DNA of 64,000 nt from NCBI RefSeq assembly GCF_022695595.1, contig NZ_CP074380.1, forward strand, positions 744,001 through 808,000. Direction: 5' to 3'. The first letter of the stretch is position 1; each line of letters begins with the position of its first letter. Source of the stretch: Streptomyces sp. MST-110588 (GTDB taxonomy: Bacteria; Actinomycetota; Actinomycetes; Streptomycetales; Streptomycetaceae). Shown here one piece after another: positions 42,106 through 52,452 of this stretch. Below the pieces are notes generated by a model. That model searched no databases. It saw only the letters and a program-made list of their open reading frames with translations, and was not told the DNA's origin. A program made the translations under genes and the position numbers.

Positions 42106-43539
42106 TCACGGGCCCGTACGGGCCACGGCCTCCTGGGGTGCCGTGGCGGCCAGGACCATGGCTGCCTTTCTCGCCTGTTCCTGGGCGAACAGGTGCAGCA
42201 GCACATGGAAGCGGTAGTGGCCGGGGGCCGGGGACTGGAGGAGCTGGGTGTCCACCAGGCGCTCCAGGACCGGTTCCGCCGCCGTCTCGGGGCGGCCCAG
42301 GGCCCGGGCCGCCTCGCCGAGGCTCAGGTCCGCGCCGTCGTGCCGGGTGAGCAGCGGGAGCGCCGCCGCCGCGGCGCGGTCCCCGGCGTTGGTGCTGTGC
42401 ACCAGCACCTCGTACCCCTTCTGGAACGTGCCGCGCACCCGCAGGTCGTCGTATTCGAGTTCGTCGAGCCGGTGGCGGGTGTCGGCCAGCCGGTCGGCGA
42501 GGGCGCGTACCGGCCAGCGGGGGCGGGCGGCCAGGCGGGCGCCGGCGATCCGTAAGGCCAGGGGTAGACAGCCGCAGTCGCGGACGATGGACTCGGCGGC
42601 GGGCCGGTCCGCCAGCAGACGGCCCCGTCCGGCGAAGGTGCCCAGGAGGGTGAGCGCCTCGTCCTCCGGGAGCACTCCCACGTGCAGGTGGACGACGCCG
42701 TTGACGGTGGCGAGGATGCGCTGACTGGTGACCAGCACGGCGCTGCTCGGCGTCGCCGGAAGCAACGGGCGCACCTGGGCGGCGTCATGGGCGTTGTCCA
42801 GGACGACCAGCAGACGGCGGCGGGCGGCCAGGGCGCGGTACAGGGCGCCGGCTTCCACCACGTTGTCGGGCGGGGTGGCGGGTCCGCCCAGTGCCCGCAG
42901 GAAGCGGGCCAGGACCACCGAGGGCGGCAGCGGGCGCAGGCCGCAGGAGGCGCCCTGGAGGTCCGCGTAGAGCTGCCCGTCGGGGAAGCGGTCGGCGAGC
43001 AGGTGCGCGGCGTGTACGGCCAGGGCCGACTTGCCGACGCCGGGTGGTCCGTCCAGGGCCACGATCGTGGCGGGGCTCGGGGGCGACTGCGGGCGGGCGG
43101 CGTCCAGGACCGCCAGTTCCCGCGCGCGTCCGGTCAGTTGCGGGACGTCGGGCGGCAGTTCGCGTGGTACGGGGTACCGTGCGGGCCGGGCGGCGGACGG
43201 CGGGACGGTGGCACCCCGGCCGCGCCGCCGTTCCTCCACCCGGTCGCGGGCCGTGGCCAGCGCCCCCTGTTCGGCGCCGGACGCGCCGAGCAGCCGTACG
43301 AGGACGTCGAAACGGTCGGTCGGCGGCAGCGTCTTGCCGGCGAAATAGTCCCCGATCACGCCGTGCGCCCATCCCGTACGGGCCGCCAGCTCCCGGTACG
43401 TCAGCAGTGAATCGCCCTTCCGGCGGGCTTCCCGGCGCCGGAGGTGGCGCAATACCGCGGCCAGACCCTCCACTCCGTCGATTTCGCCGATGAAATTGCG
43501 GGCCCCACCGGCAACGCCTTTTTCATGACCCCGGTCCAT
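42106..43539 (-). CDS. HTH and NB-ARC ATPase (STAND-type) regulator
   Basis: 477 residues. The N-terminus contains an Xre-like helix-turn-helix (LRHLRRREARRKGDSLLTYRELAARTGWAHGVIGDYFAGKTLPP), then a P-loop NTPase: GPPGVGKSALAVHAAHLL (Walker A), RRLLVVLDNAHDAAQ (Walker B), SSAVLVTSQ sensor, and the winged-helix extension (EALTLLGTFAGRGRL...CGCLPLALRIAGARLA). There are no TPR or WD repeats after about residue 470, so it is a short AfsR/SARP-relative without the usual C-terminal sensor. It is divergent, with a 208-base gap, from two linked genes of unknown family that it may control. Confidence 0.87.
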   Translation of the reverse strand: MDRGHEKGVAGGARNFIGEIDGVEGLAAVLRHLRRREARRKGDSLLTYRELAARTGWAHGVIGDYFAGKTLPPTDRFDVLVRLLGASGAEQGALATARDRVEERRRGRGATVPPSAARPARYPVPRELPPDVPQLTGRARELAVLDAARPQSPPSPATIVALDGPPGVGKSALAVHAAHLLADRFPDGQLYADLQGASCGLRPLPPSVVLARFLRALGGPATPPDNVVEAGALYRALAARRRLLVVLDNAHDAAQVRPLLPATPSSAVLVTSQRILATVNGVVHLHVGVLPEDEALTLLGTFAGRGRLLADRPAAESIVRDCGCLPLALRIAGARLAARPRWPVRALADRLADTRHRLDELEYDDLRVRGTFQKGYEVLVHSTNAGDRAAAAALPLLTRHDGADLSLGEAARALGRPETAAEPVLERLVDTQLLQSPAPGHYRFHVLLHLFAQEQARKAAMVLAATAPQEAVARTGP

Positions 43540-43747
43540 TCCCCCGTGTCCCCCGTGTACCCCGTCCGGGCCGATCCGGAGGCGTCCGGCTGCGGCCGTC
43601 TTGGCAGGTCGACCGTCAGAATGCCTGCGAGTATCGGCTCACGTCAACAACCTCAGCCATCAGACGATTTCCCGCCGCCGACCGGTCCGGCTATCCGCAC
43701 AGAATCGAGCATTCGGCGCCGGAAACCGTCGAAGGAGGTATTCCACG

Positions 43748-44380
43748 ATGAGTCTCATCTGCAACAAGCAGCCGCAGCAGCCGGCCCCGACCGACAGCAC
43801 GGCGCACGACATCTACGTCCGCGTGGACGCGCCGATCGCCACCGGGTCCGCGCACCTCATGCGGGCGGGCGCCGAGCTCCACCTGCTCCTGTCCGACCTG
43901 GAACTGAACGATCCGCGCCAGGCCGCGGTGCGGGTCTCCTGCGCCGCCGCGGCGGTCAAGGCGGCCCTGGCCGAGTACGACACCTCGCACCGCGCCGCCG
44001 TGGAGCTGGGTTTCTACGCCCTGCACGACGAGCTGCTGCGGACCGCGGGCAACGGGTCCTTCCGCATAGGTGAAGTCCTCGGCGAGGCGGGCGGTACGGG
44101 GCTGATCGACCTCGACGAGAAGTCCGTGGACGCCATCGCCCGGCGGTACTCCGCGGGCGGCGACGAGGCGGCTTTCACGCACTTCATTGCGGAACTGCGC
44201 GAATTCTCCGCAGAACTCGACACTTTCGACCGTGCCACCGCGACCGCGGACGCGTCCGTCTGGCGGGAATTCCCGTGGAAGGCGATCACGCAATTCGACC
44301 GCGTCCGCGTATACGGACAGGCACTCGCCATCATCAACGTACTCGGCACGGCGGCCGTCACCGCCACCGCCGACGCATAG
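43748..44380 (+). CDS. Unknown protein A of a linked pair (MSxxCNK start)
   Basis: 210 residues, not recognised. Soluble, mostly helical by composition, acidic, with a Cys at position 5 in the opening MSLICNK that is echoed by the next gene's MSVNCNK. Segments include SAHLMRAGAELHLLLSDLEL, AVRVSCAAAAVKAALAEYD and KAITQFDRVRVYGQALAIINVL. No signal peptide, despite a hydrophobic last 20 residues. AAGGAGGT lies eight bases before ATG 43748, an excellent ribosome-binding site. The stop is 13 bases from the next start, so they form an operon. Confidence 0.72.
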   Translation: MSLICNKQPQQPAPTDSTAHDIYVRVDAPIATGSAHLMRAGAELHLLLSDLELNDPRQAAVRVSCAAAAVKAALAEYDTSHRAAVELGFYALHDELLRTAGNGSFRIGEVLGEAGGTGLIDLDEKSVDAIARRYSAGGDEAAFTHFIAELREFSAELDTFDRATATADASVWREFPWKAITQFDRVRVYGQALAIINVLGTAAVTATADA

Positions 44381-44393
44381 AGGGGGAGGAAGA

Positions 44394-44987
44394 ATGAGCG
44401 TCAACTGCAACAAGGCATTCAAGCTGAGCCTTGAGTCGCTCCGCGACAAGAAGCGTCTCGCACGGAACGCCGGGATCGCGCTGCTCGGCGCGACCGGCGA
44501 TGTCTACAAGGCCACGGAACTGGCCGAGCACGGCGACGGCGCGGCCTCCGTGGGCGTGTACGTCGCCTCGGCCCGCGCCAAGCTGCTCAACGCGAGCGCC
44601 CTGCTCGGCGAGGTCGTCGCGATCCTGGAATCGGGCAGCCTCAGCGCCGAAACGACCGCCTGGCACCAGGGCCTGGACTACGACCGGCTGTACCGCACCG
44701 GCACCGAGGACGGCACGCTGCCGCACGGCCGGGAGACCTGGAGCGAGTTCGCCGGCACGATGGTCAAGGAGGGACCGCTGACCGCGACGGTGGCCCTGCG
44801 CGCCCGGATCGAGCGGTCCGCCGGCCTCCTGGCCGAGTGGCTGGACCAGGCGCGGGACGCCGGCTCCGCCGCCGGACTCACCCGGCTGACGGCGGCCGTC
44901 ACCGACCTGGCCACCCACGCGCGGTTCGTCAGCTACGTCAACGACGTCGAGCCGCTCGACGCCCGGTGGCTGCGGCAGCCGGTCTGA
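44394..44987 (+). CDS. Unknown protein B of a linked pair (MSxxCNK start)
   Basis: 197 residues, not recognised. It opens MSVNCNKAFKLSLESLRDKKRLARNAG and continues with amphipathic helices (GVYVASARAKLLNASALLGEVVAILESG; LRARIERSAGLLAEWLDQAR). Size, helical content and the shared MSxxCNK opening suggest it is a distant paralogue of the preceding protein, perhaps forming a heterodimeric helical bundle. GGGGGAGGA lies seven bases upstream of ATG 44394. A terminator hairpin follows at 45017. Confidence 0.72.
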   Translation: MSVNCNKAFKLSLESLRDKKRLARNAGIALLGATGDVYKATELAEHGDGAASVGVYVASARAKLLNASALLGEVVAILESGSLSAETTAWHQGLDYDRLYRTGTEDGTLPHGRETWSEFAGTMVKEGPLTATVALRARIERSAGLLAEWLDQARDAGSAAGLTRLTAAVTDLATHARFVSYVNDVEPLDARWLRQPV

Positions 44988-45016
44988 AGGTGAGCCCCGC
45001 CCGGGGCAGGTGACGA

Positions 45017-45040
45017 GAGCGCCGGCGCAGGCCGGCGCTC
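45017..45040. terminator. Hairpin terminator after the unknown gene pair
   Basis: GAGCGCCGGC (45017-45026), loop GCAG, GCCGGCGCTC (45031-45040), followed by TTGCC; the AG/CT pairing extends it by one or two bases. 30 bases after the stop at 44987. Confidence 0.75.
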
Positions 45041-45102
45041 TTGCCGTGGGCGCGGGCGTGGCCGTCGCCGTGGCCGTACCCGTGGCCGTGCAGACTGGGT
45101 GG

Positions 45103-46434
45103 ATGACGACGGCGGACGCGAACATCGAACGGCGCGAGGAAACCTTCCGCAGGTGGCAGCCGTACGGGCTGCTCGGCATCGGCACGCTCCTGGCGGCAGC
45201 GTCGGCCCGGCTGCTGACCCCGACCGCCGCCGGACGGACCGCGGTCGCCGTACTGGTCCTGGCGGCACTCGTGCTCCAGTTGTGGTGGGGGCGGGCCGTT
45301 CGCAGCCGCCCTGGCCCGGGCCCCGCCTCGGCGGCGTACTACGCCGTGCGCTGGGCGATCGGCTCCGCGCTCACCTGCCTGAACCCCTTCCTCGCGTTCT
45401 ACGCCGCCGCGGGCTGCTTCGACGCCAACGAGCTGATCCCCGGGCGGCGCCTGCGGTGGCTCGGCCCGTTCGCCTGCTCCTTCCCCATCGCGACCGCCCA
45501 GGCCGGCGGGCTGCCGTTCCACAACTCCATGCAGTGGGTCGCGTTCGGCGGGCTCCTGGTGGCCGACAACGCGCTGTTCGCGATCGTCGGCCACCTCTCC
45601 GAGCAGTCGGCGCAGCGGTCCCGCGCGCGGGCGGCCACCATCACCGAACTGGAACGCGCCAACGCCGCCCTCCAGCAGGCCCTGGAGGAGAACGCCTCCC
45701 TGCACGCCCAGCTCCTGGTCCAGGCACGGGAAGCGGGCATCGCCGACGAACGCGGCCGGCTGGCCGCGGAGATCCACGACACCCTCGCCCAGGGCCTGGC
45801 CGGCATCATCACCCAGCTCCAGGCCGTCGCGAACACACCCGACCCGGCCGACGCCCGGGCGCACCTCGCCCGCGCCACCGATCTGGCCCGCCACAGCCTG
45901 GGCGAGGCCCGCCGCTCGGTGCACGACCTCGCGCCCGTGGGCCTGACGTACGACGGGCTCCCCCAGGCACTGCGCAAGACGGTCGACCAGTGGGCCGAGC
46001 GCAGCGGCGTACGCGGCGAGTTCACGCTCACGGGAACGGCGCAGCACCTGCACGGGGAGGTCTCCTCGGCGCTCCTGCGGATCACCCAGGAGGCCCTGGC
46101 GAACGCGTCCAAGCACGCCCTGGCCTCCCGCGTCGGTGTCACGCTCAGCTTCATGGACGACGAGGTCGTCCTGGACGTCCGCGACGACGGGCGGGGCTTT
46201 GACCCGTTGAAGCCACCCGTACGCACCACGACCGGCGGCTTCGGCCTGGAAGGCATGCGCGCCCGCGCCGCGCGCATCGCGGGCTCGCTCACCGTCGAGT
46301 CCGAGCCGGGAGGCGGCACGGCGGTGTCGGCCCGCCTCCCGCTGGCACGAACGGCAGGGACGTCAGCGGCGGTGAGCGGTGGTGAACAGCGACGAGCGGG
46401 ACGGGCTACGGGCGATGACGGGCTACGGGCATGA
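45103..46434 (+). CDS. Membrane histidine kinase (HisKA_3/NarL-DesK type), orphan
   Basis: 443 residues. About five N-terminal membrane helices (residues 20-170), a coiled coil (TITELERANAALQQALEENASLHAQLLVQAREAG), then the H-box ERGRLAAEIHDTLAQGLAGIITQLQ with phospho-acceptor His. The ATPase domain has ITQEALANASKHALAS (N-box) and DVRDDGRGFDP (G1), GGFGLEGMRARA (G2), GGGTAVSARLPL. This class signals to LuxR-type response regulators, which normally follow immediately, but none is encoded in the next kilobase. ATG 45103 is used; the preceding 50 bases are a GTGGCC-rich repeat. Confidence 0.9.
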   Translation: MTTADANIERREETFRRWQPYGLLGIGTLLAAASARLLTPTAAGRTAVAVLVLAALVLQLWWGRAVRSRPGPGPASAAYYAVRWAIGSALTCLNPFLAFYAAAGCFDANELIPGRRLRWLGPFACSFPIATAQAGGLPFHNSMQWVAFGGLLVADNALFAIVGHLSEQSAQRSRARAATITELERANAALQQALEENASLHAQLLVQAREAGIADERGRLAAEIHDTLAQGLAGIITQLQAVANTPDPADARAHLARATDLARHSLGEARRSVHDLAPVGLTYDGLPQALRKTVDQWAERSGVRGEFTLTGTAQHLHGEVSSALLRITQEALANASKHALASRVGVTLSFMDDEVVLDVRDDGRGFDPLKPPVRTTTGGFGLEGMRARAARIAGSLTVESEPGGGTAVSARLPLARTAGTSAAVSGGEQRRAGRATGDDGLRA

Positions 46435-46490
46435 CGTGCCCGGTGCCGTCCGCCCCGGGACCGGAATGCCTCGGCGGTGCTGCGCCACCG

Positions 46491-49400
46491 TCACCGGTAC
46501 GCCCGCGCCTGGAGCCCGTACATCTTCGCGTACAGGCCGCCGCGCGCCATCAGTTGCCGGTGGCTGCCCGTCTCCGCGACCCTGCCGCCGTCCAGGACGA
46601 CGATGAGGTCGGCCGCCCGTACGGTGGAGAACCGGTGGGAGACCAGGAGGGTGACGGCGCCGCCGGACGCGCCGTTGGCCGCACGGGCCGCCGCGCCCAG
46701 CCGCTCGAAGAGCGCGTGCTCGGTCTCCGCGTCCAGGGACGCCGTCGGCTCGTCCAGCACCAGCAGCAGCGGCCGGGCGCGCATCAGCGCCCGCCCCACG
46801 GCCAGTTTCTGCCACTGCCCGCCCGACAGGTCGACCCCGGACGGCCACTGCCGGCCCAACTGGGTGTCCAGTCCGTGCGGCAGGCGCGCGGTCAGTCCGG
46901 CCGCCCCGGCCCGGTCCAGCGCGTCCAGGACGGCCCCGCGGTCCTCCAGCCGGGTCACGTCCCCCACCCCGACCGTCTCGCGCGTCAGCAGCTCGAACCG
47001 TACGAAGTCCTGGAAACCGGCGCTGAGACGGGCCCGCCACCGCACCGGATCGAACGCCGCGAGCGTGGCGTCCTCGGCCCGGATGCGGCCGTGCGTCGGC
47101 TCGTACATCCGGCACAGCAGCTTGATCAGGGTCGTCTTGCCGGAGCCGTTCTCACCGACCAGCGCCACCACGCCGCCGGCGGGCAGGTGGAGGCTGACGT
47201 CCCGCAGGACGGTGCGGGAGGTGCCGGGGTAGCGGAAGGTGAGCCGTTCGACGCTGATGCCCCGGCGCAGCGCCGCCGGGACGTCCGCCGTGGGGGCCGC
47301 GGGCCGTACCCGGCGCGCGTAGGAGCGCAGCCAGCGGAACCGCTCGGCGCTCTGCAGCAGGTCCACGATCATGCCGGTACCGCCCACCAGCCCGGCGACA
47401 TGCCCCACGAACCGGCCCGTCAGCAGGACCGCGAGGAGTACGGCGCCCAGGCTCGCCCGGCCCTCGGCGGCGAGTACGGACACCGCGCCGACCGCGGCGA
47501 GCAGGCTCAGGGTGTTCAGCAGCCCGGCGGCGCCGCCGATGGCCGCCACCTTCCACTGTGCGGGGCCCATGACCGCGTCGGCCCGGTCGCGGGCCGCCGC
47601 ACGGCGCCGGGACAGGGCGGGGCCGGCGCCGAGGAGGCGCACCTCCATGCCCGCTGCGGGCCCGGCGGCCAGCCGGGCGAGCCGGCCCGCCAGCCGCTGG
47701 TCGGCCGCCGACTTCTCCTGTGCTCGCGCGAGGACCCCGCGGGAGGCCACCTGGAGCCGCAGCGCCACCAGCCCGGCCAGGGGCAGGGCCAGGAGCGCGG
47801 GGTGGACCAGTGCCAGCAGGACCGCGGTCACCAGGAAGCCGCCGAGGTCTTCGAGCAGGTTGAGCAGCCAGTTCAGCAGCCCGCCCATGGCCAGGAGCTG
47901 GGAGCGCAGCAGGTGCAGCCGGTCCTGGAAGGCGGCGGACTCGTGGTGCCGCAGGCCGGGTATCCGGGCCGTCAGCCGGGCGACCCGCCGGTCGAAGGCG
48001 AAACCGACCCGTTCGCTGAGCCCGATCCGGGTGGTGGTTCCGGCGAGTTGGAGCGCCTGCGCCAGGGCGAGGGTCGCCACCAGCAGCAGCGCTCCGGCCA
48101 GTGCCGGGCCGAGCGCGTGCCGCTCCGCGCCGTCGGTCATCGACCGCAGCCACAGCGCCTGGAGGGCGCCGAGCCCGGCGGCGGCCGGGACCAGGAACAG
48201 TCCCAGGAGCGCCAGTTTCCTGGACTCCCGGAAGGAGCCGGCCACCACGGTGCCGAGGGCGGCGAGCGCGCCACCGGGCGAGCGGCGGGCGGGGCGGGAC
48301 AGCCGTTCTTCCTCGTCGTGGTCTTCTCCGCCGTCCTGGGTCTCTTGGGCCGGTGCGGACTCCGCGGGTGCGGGCTCCGCGGTGCGGGCTCCGCGGGTGC
48401 GGGCTCCGCGGGCAGGCGTACGGGTACGGGTTCCGCTGCGGCGCACCGCTCTCCTTCCGCCTCCGCGTCCTGGAGGAAGCGCGCGGCCTGGAGCCGGTAC
48501 ATCCGCGCGTACCGTCCGTCGGCGGCCATCAGCCGGTCGTGCGGGCCCGCCTCCACGACGCGCCCGTGGTCCAGGACGTAGATGAGGTCGGCCTTGCGTA
48601 CGCCGGAGAACCGGTGGGATATGAGCAGGGTGGTCCGGCCGCGCGTCACGCCCAGGAACCGTTCGAAGAACTCGGCTTCCGCGCGCGCGTCCAGGTGGGC
48701 GGTGGGTTCGTCCAGGATGAGCAGCGCGCCGTTCCGGGCGGCGTACAGGGCCCGGGCCACCGCGACCTTCTGCCACTGCCCGCCCGAGAGTTCGCCGCCG
48801 TCCTCGTACTCCCGGGACAGCACCGTCTCCCAGCCGCCGCCGAGGTGCCGCGGCAGCGAAGCGCCGCCCGCCAGCGTCAGGGCCTGCCGCACCGCGTTGT
48901 GGCCGTCGGGCGTGCGGGGGGCGTCGAGGCCGATGTTGTCCCGCAGGGACAGCGGGTACTTCACGAAGTCCTGAAGCTGGGGCGCCAGTTGGCGGCGCCA
49001 GCCGGCCGGGTCGTAGGAGCGGATGTCGGTCCCGTCGGCGGTGATCCGCCCGCTGTCCGGCTCGTAGAGGCGGCCGAGCAGCTTGATGAGGGTGGTCTTG
49101 CCCGCGCCGTTGGCTCCCACCACGGCGACCGATGCCCCGGCCGGGATGCGCAGGTCCAGGCCGTCCAGGACGGGGCGACCGCCGCTACCCGGATAGGTGA
49201 ACCTCAGCGACTCGACGACGATCTCCCGGCGGAGTGGTACGTCGGGTACGCGGACCGGTCCGGGGCAGCCGTCGACGCTCCCGCCTTTGCCCCCGCTCCC
49301 CGGCCCGTCCCTGGCCTGCCCGCCGGCCCATCCCCTGACCCGCCGGTGGCCGTACTGCTACGGCGCTCCAGGGCGATGAGCGACCGCAGCCCCAACAGCG

Positions 49401-50367
49401 CGCTGCGCAGCAGGTAGTCGGGGTCCCCCGCCCAGGCCAGTGCGGGCAGCCCGATCGCCGCCTGCACCACGATCACCAGGTGCGCCAGCCCCAGTTCGCC
49501 GCGCGCGGCGGCCACCGCGGCCCAGCCGAGCACCACCGCCTCGGCCGGTACGAGCACCAGCACCGCGCCGTACGCCCGTCCCGTCGCCCGCCGCCGGGCG
49601 GCCCACACCTTCGCCATGCCCGTACGCCAGGTGCCGGTCATCCGGTCCGCCGCCCAGTCGCCGAGGCCGAAGATCCGTACCTCTTTGGCGGGCTCGGGAT
49701 CGACCGCCAGGCTCCTGTAGTAGCCCGCGCGCCTGATGACCGCGCTCGCCTCGGCCATGCTGCCGTGCACGCTGTGCGCCATCGCCAGGTACGCGCGGTA
49801 GGTCAAGGCGGCGGCCAGGCACAGCAGTACGGGCGCCCACCACCGGAACGACGCCAGCAGACAGATCAGACCGACGGCCTGGAGCCGGGGCCGCAGCACG
49901 TCCGGCAGCAGCTCCGCCAGCGCGTCGGGCCGGGTCTGCGGGTCGGTGGCCAGCCGGAGCGTGTCCGCGTACCCGGGGTCCTCCAGATGAGCGATTCCGT
50001 ACGGGGCCAGTCCGGCGGCGGTGACCCGTTCCTCGACCGACCGCGCGACCCGCATCCGCAGCGCGGCGCCCGCACCGGACTCCAGCGCGCCCAGCACCGT
50101 CTGGCAGAGCGCCGCCGCCCCGAACGCGCCGAGCATCAGCAGCATGTGCCGCCCGGCCGGGGAGTCCACTCCCGCGTCCACCGCCGCCGGCAGCGAGCCC
50201 ACCAGCAGGCCCGTGGTCACCACGAGCAGCGCGGCGCTCGCCGCTCCCCCGGCGACGGCCGCGGCGAGTGCCGGTGTGAGACGGTGCGAGGCCGCCCACA
50301 GCAGGCGTGCCGCGGACGGGATGCCGGCCCGCTCCGGCGGCCGGTCCTGCGGCCGTCGCCTCCTCAT
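46491..50367 (-). CDS. Double-length ABC exporter (TMD-NBD-TMD-NBD in one polypeptide); two one-base frameshifts
   Basis: From ATG 50367 (GGAGGAC upstream) the first half gives a helical membrane domain and, after a frame slip between about 49245 and 49345, NBD1 (VVGANGAGKTTLIK, LSGGQWQKVAVARALYAARN, LLILDEPTAHLD). NBD1 runs into an Ala-Glu-Pro-Ala-Pro repeat linker. In that linker the unit at 48375-48388 is 14 bases while its neighbours are 15; restoring one base makes the frame continue into membrane domain 2 and NBD2 (VGENGSGKTTLIK, DLSGGQWQKLAVGRAL, LVLDEPTASLD), stop 46491. Total 1292 residues. If the printed sequence is right, the second half could instead start at GTG 48446, which has AAGGAG before it. 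Substrate unknown. Confidence 0.8.
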
Positions 50368-50546
50368 TGCGCTGTCCTCCAGAGCCCGGGTGCCGGTTCC
50401 ACAACGGCGTCGATGCTCACAGAGGCGGCGGGCCGCCGGTCCCGATCCCGGTCACCGGCGGGCAGCGCCGGACAGCGGTGGGGGCGGCCCGCCCCGTGTA
50501 CGAGGCGGGCCGCCCCCGGTCACCAGGCCGTAACGGCGTTACAGCC

Positions 50547-52268
50547 TCACGGCGCCATCTCGTACGCCCCGGACAGCGCCTCGACGCGCTCCCAGACCCG
50601 CGCCGAGCGGGCCTCGTCGACGACCGGCCGCCGGACCGCGCCCAGCGCCCAGTCCTGCTGCGCGGCGGTGGCGGAGTCCTTGCCGTACAGCTCGACGGCG
50701 TACGCGGAGAAGTCCCGTACCAGGACGGCGAACAGCTCGTCGAGGACGTCCTGCGCCAGGCCGGTCAGCCGCGCCTGCTCCAGGATGAGCTGGCCGTGGA
50801 CGACCAGCGCGAAGAGCTGTCCGACGGCGAGCAGCAGGTCCAGGTCACGGCTCTGCTCCTCGTCGGGGGCGGCGGTGGTGACGAACTCGCACAGGGCGTC
50901 GGCCTGCTCCCGGAAGCGGGCGACGTTGGGCACCTCGGCGTACGCGTCGAAGGCGGGGCGCCAGTCGTGGAAGCGTACGGAACCCAGGCCGCGGGCGGGG
51001 CCCTGCCGGAAGAGGAAGTCGTCGTCGGCCGCGTCCAGGCGGGTCGGCACGGGCTCGTACCCGGCCGGGTCCAGCAGGTGGCTGCGCAGGAACTTCAGGA
51101 TCAGCGCGAGGTTGACGTGGACGGTGCCCTCCAGCTTGGGCAGCCCCCGGATCTCGGAGGCCGCCTGGGCGAAGTAGGTGTCCTTCTCGAAGCCCTTGGC
51201 CGCGATGACGTCCCACATCAGGTCGATGACCTTCTCGCCCTCGGTGGTCACCTTCATCTTCGTCATCGGGTTGAAGAGCAGGTAGCGGCGGTCGTCGGGG
51301 CCGGCGGAGCGGAAGTAGTCCACGGCGCGGTCGCTGAAGAGCTTCATGCCGACCAGGCGGACGTAGGCGTCGGTCAGTTCACGGCGTACGTGCGGGAAGG
51401 CGGTGACGGGGCGGCCGTAGAGGATGCGGTTGTGGGCGTGGGTGACGGCCTCGTACATCGCGTGCTCGCAGATGCCGATCGAGGCGGTGCACAGGTTGAA
51501 CTTGCCGACGTTGACGGTGTTCAGGGCGGCGTCGAAGGCGGCACGGCCGGTGTGCAGGATGTCCTCGGGGGCGACCGGGTAGTCCTCCAGGCGGAACTCG
51601 CTGACGTACTTCGAGGAGTCCACGACGTTCTTCACCAGGTGGTACGCCGGGTGGCGGCTGTCGGCGGCGAAGAAGACATAGCCGTCCGGGCCCTCGACGT
51701 CGCTGCGGCGGCCGAAGACCGAGACGAGTCCGGCGGCGTTGCCGTTGCCGATGTAGTACTTGGAGCCGCTGGCCCGGAAGCCGCCGGTGCCGTCCGGCTC
51801 CAGCAGCATGTCGGTGTGGTAGATGTCCGCGCCGTGGGTCTTCTCGGACAGGCCGAAGGCGAACACCTCGCCCTGCTCCAGGAGTCGCGCGGCACGCTCG
51901 TGGGCGGCGGCGTTCCGGCTCTGCCAGACCGGGCCGAGGCCGAGGATGGTCACCTGCCAGGCGTACCAGTAGTCGAGCCCGTAGAAGCCGAAGATCTCGT
52001 TGAGTGCGGCGATCCGGGCGGTGTCCCACCGCTTGTCCTGATGGCCGTCCGCGGCGGCGGCCGGGGTGAGGAAGGTGGCGAACAGCCCTTCCTTGGCGGA
52101 GAAGGCGAGGAAGTCCGCCAGCCAGGCGCGGGAGCGGTAGTCCTCGATCAGCCTGCGCTTCCCGCGCTCCTCGAACCAGTCGACGGTGGCGCGCAGCAGC
52201 CGGCGGGTCTCGGGGTCGAAGTGCGCGGGGTCGTAGGTGCGCGGGTTGAACAGCAGCGGGTCGGCCAT
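50547..52268 (-). CDS. Acyl-CoA dehydrogenase/oxidase-like flavoprotein
   Basis: 573 residues. The FAD-contacting middle domain is clear (FAFGLSEKTHGADIYHTDMLLEPDG...ASGSKYYIGNGNAAGLVSVFGRR). A C-terminal four-helix region follows (NVGKFNLCTASIGICEHAMYEAVTHAHNRILYGRPVTAFPHVRRELTDAY), plus an extra C-terminal domain as in acyl-CoA oxidases. The usual catalytic Glu region near the middle of the C-terminal domain cannot be assigned with certainty. ATG 52268 starts MADPLLFNPRTYDP. The upstream PadR gene is on the same strand, 184 bases away, and its operator may control both. Confidence 0.87.
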   Translation of the reverse strand: MADPLLFNPRTYDPAHFDPETRRLLRATVDWFEERGKRRLIEDYRSRAWLADFLAFSAKEGLFATFLTPAAAADGHQDKRWDTARIAALNEIFGFYGLDYWYAWQVTILGLGPVWQSRNAAAHERAARLLEQGEVFAFGLSEKTHGADIYHTDMLLEPDGTGGFRASGSKYYIGNGNAAGLVSVFGRRSDVEGPDGYVFFAADSRHPAYHLVKNVVDSSKYVSEFRLEDYPVAPEDILHTGRAAFDAALNTVNVGKFNLCTASIGICEHAMYEAVTHAHNRILYGRPVTAFPHVRRELTDAYVRLVGMKLFSDRAVDYFRSAGPDDRRYLLFNPMTKMKVTTEGEKVIDLMWDVIAAKGFEKDTYFAQAASEIRGLPKLEGTVHVNLALILKFLRSHLLDPAGYEPVPTRLDAADDDFLFRQGPARGLGSVRFHDWRPAFDAYAEVPNVARFREQADALCEFVTTAAPDEEQSRDLDLLLAVGQLFALVVHGQLILEQARLTGLAQDVLDELFAVLVRDFSAYAVELYGKDSATAAQQDWALGAVRRPVVDEARSARVWERVEALSGAYEMAP

Positions 52269-52452
52269 GGGGGTCGCCTTTCGGCTCGGGGTCGGGACCG
52301 GGGTCAGGACCGGGGTCGAGGTCGTGGACCAGGGCCGGGGTCGTGGACCGGCAGTCAAGGATCGGGAATCACCGGCTCAGGGGCCGGGGCTCAGGGAGCG
52401 GGGCTCGGGGCTCGGGGCTCGCAGACGGGCGTTCCGTCGGCTGCCCGACGTC

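Noticed and set aside
42106..43539. NB-ARC protein as a full SARP/AfsR pathway activator
   Set aside because: It lacks the SARP BTAD domain and TPR repeats; the N-terminus is an Xre-like rather than OmpR-like DNA-binding domain.
48137..49123. Separate gene end for the first ABC half, overlapping the second by about 300 bases
   Set aside because: The overlap exists only because a 14-base unit interrupts a 15-base repeat; restoring it gives one continuous frame.
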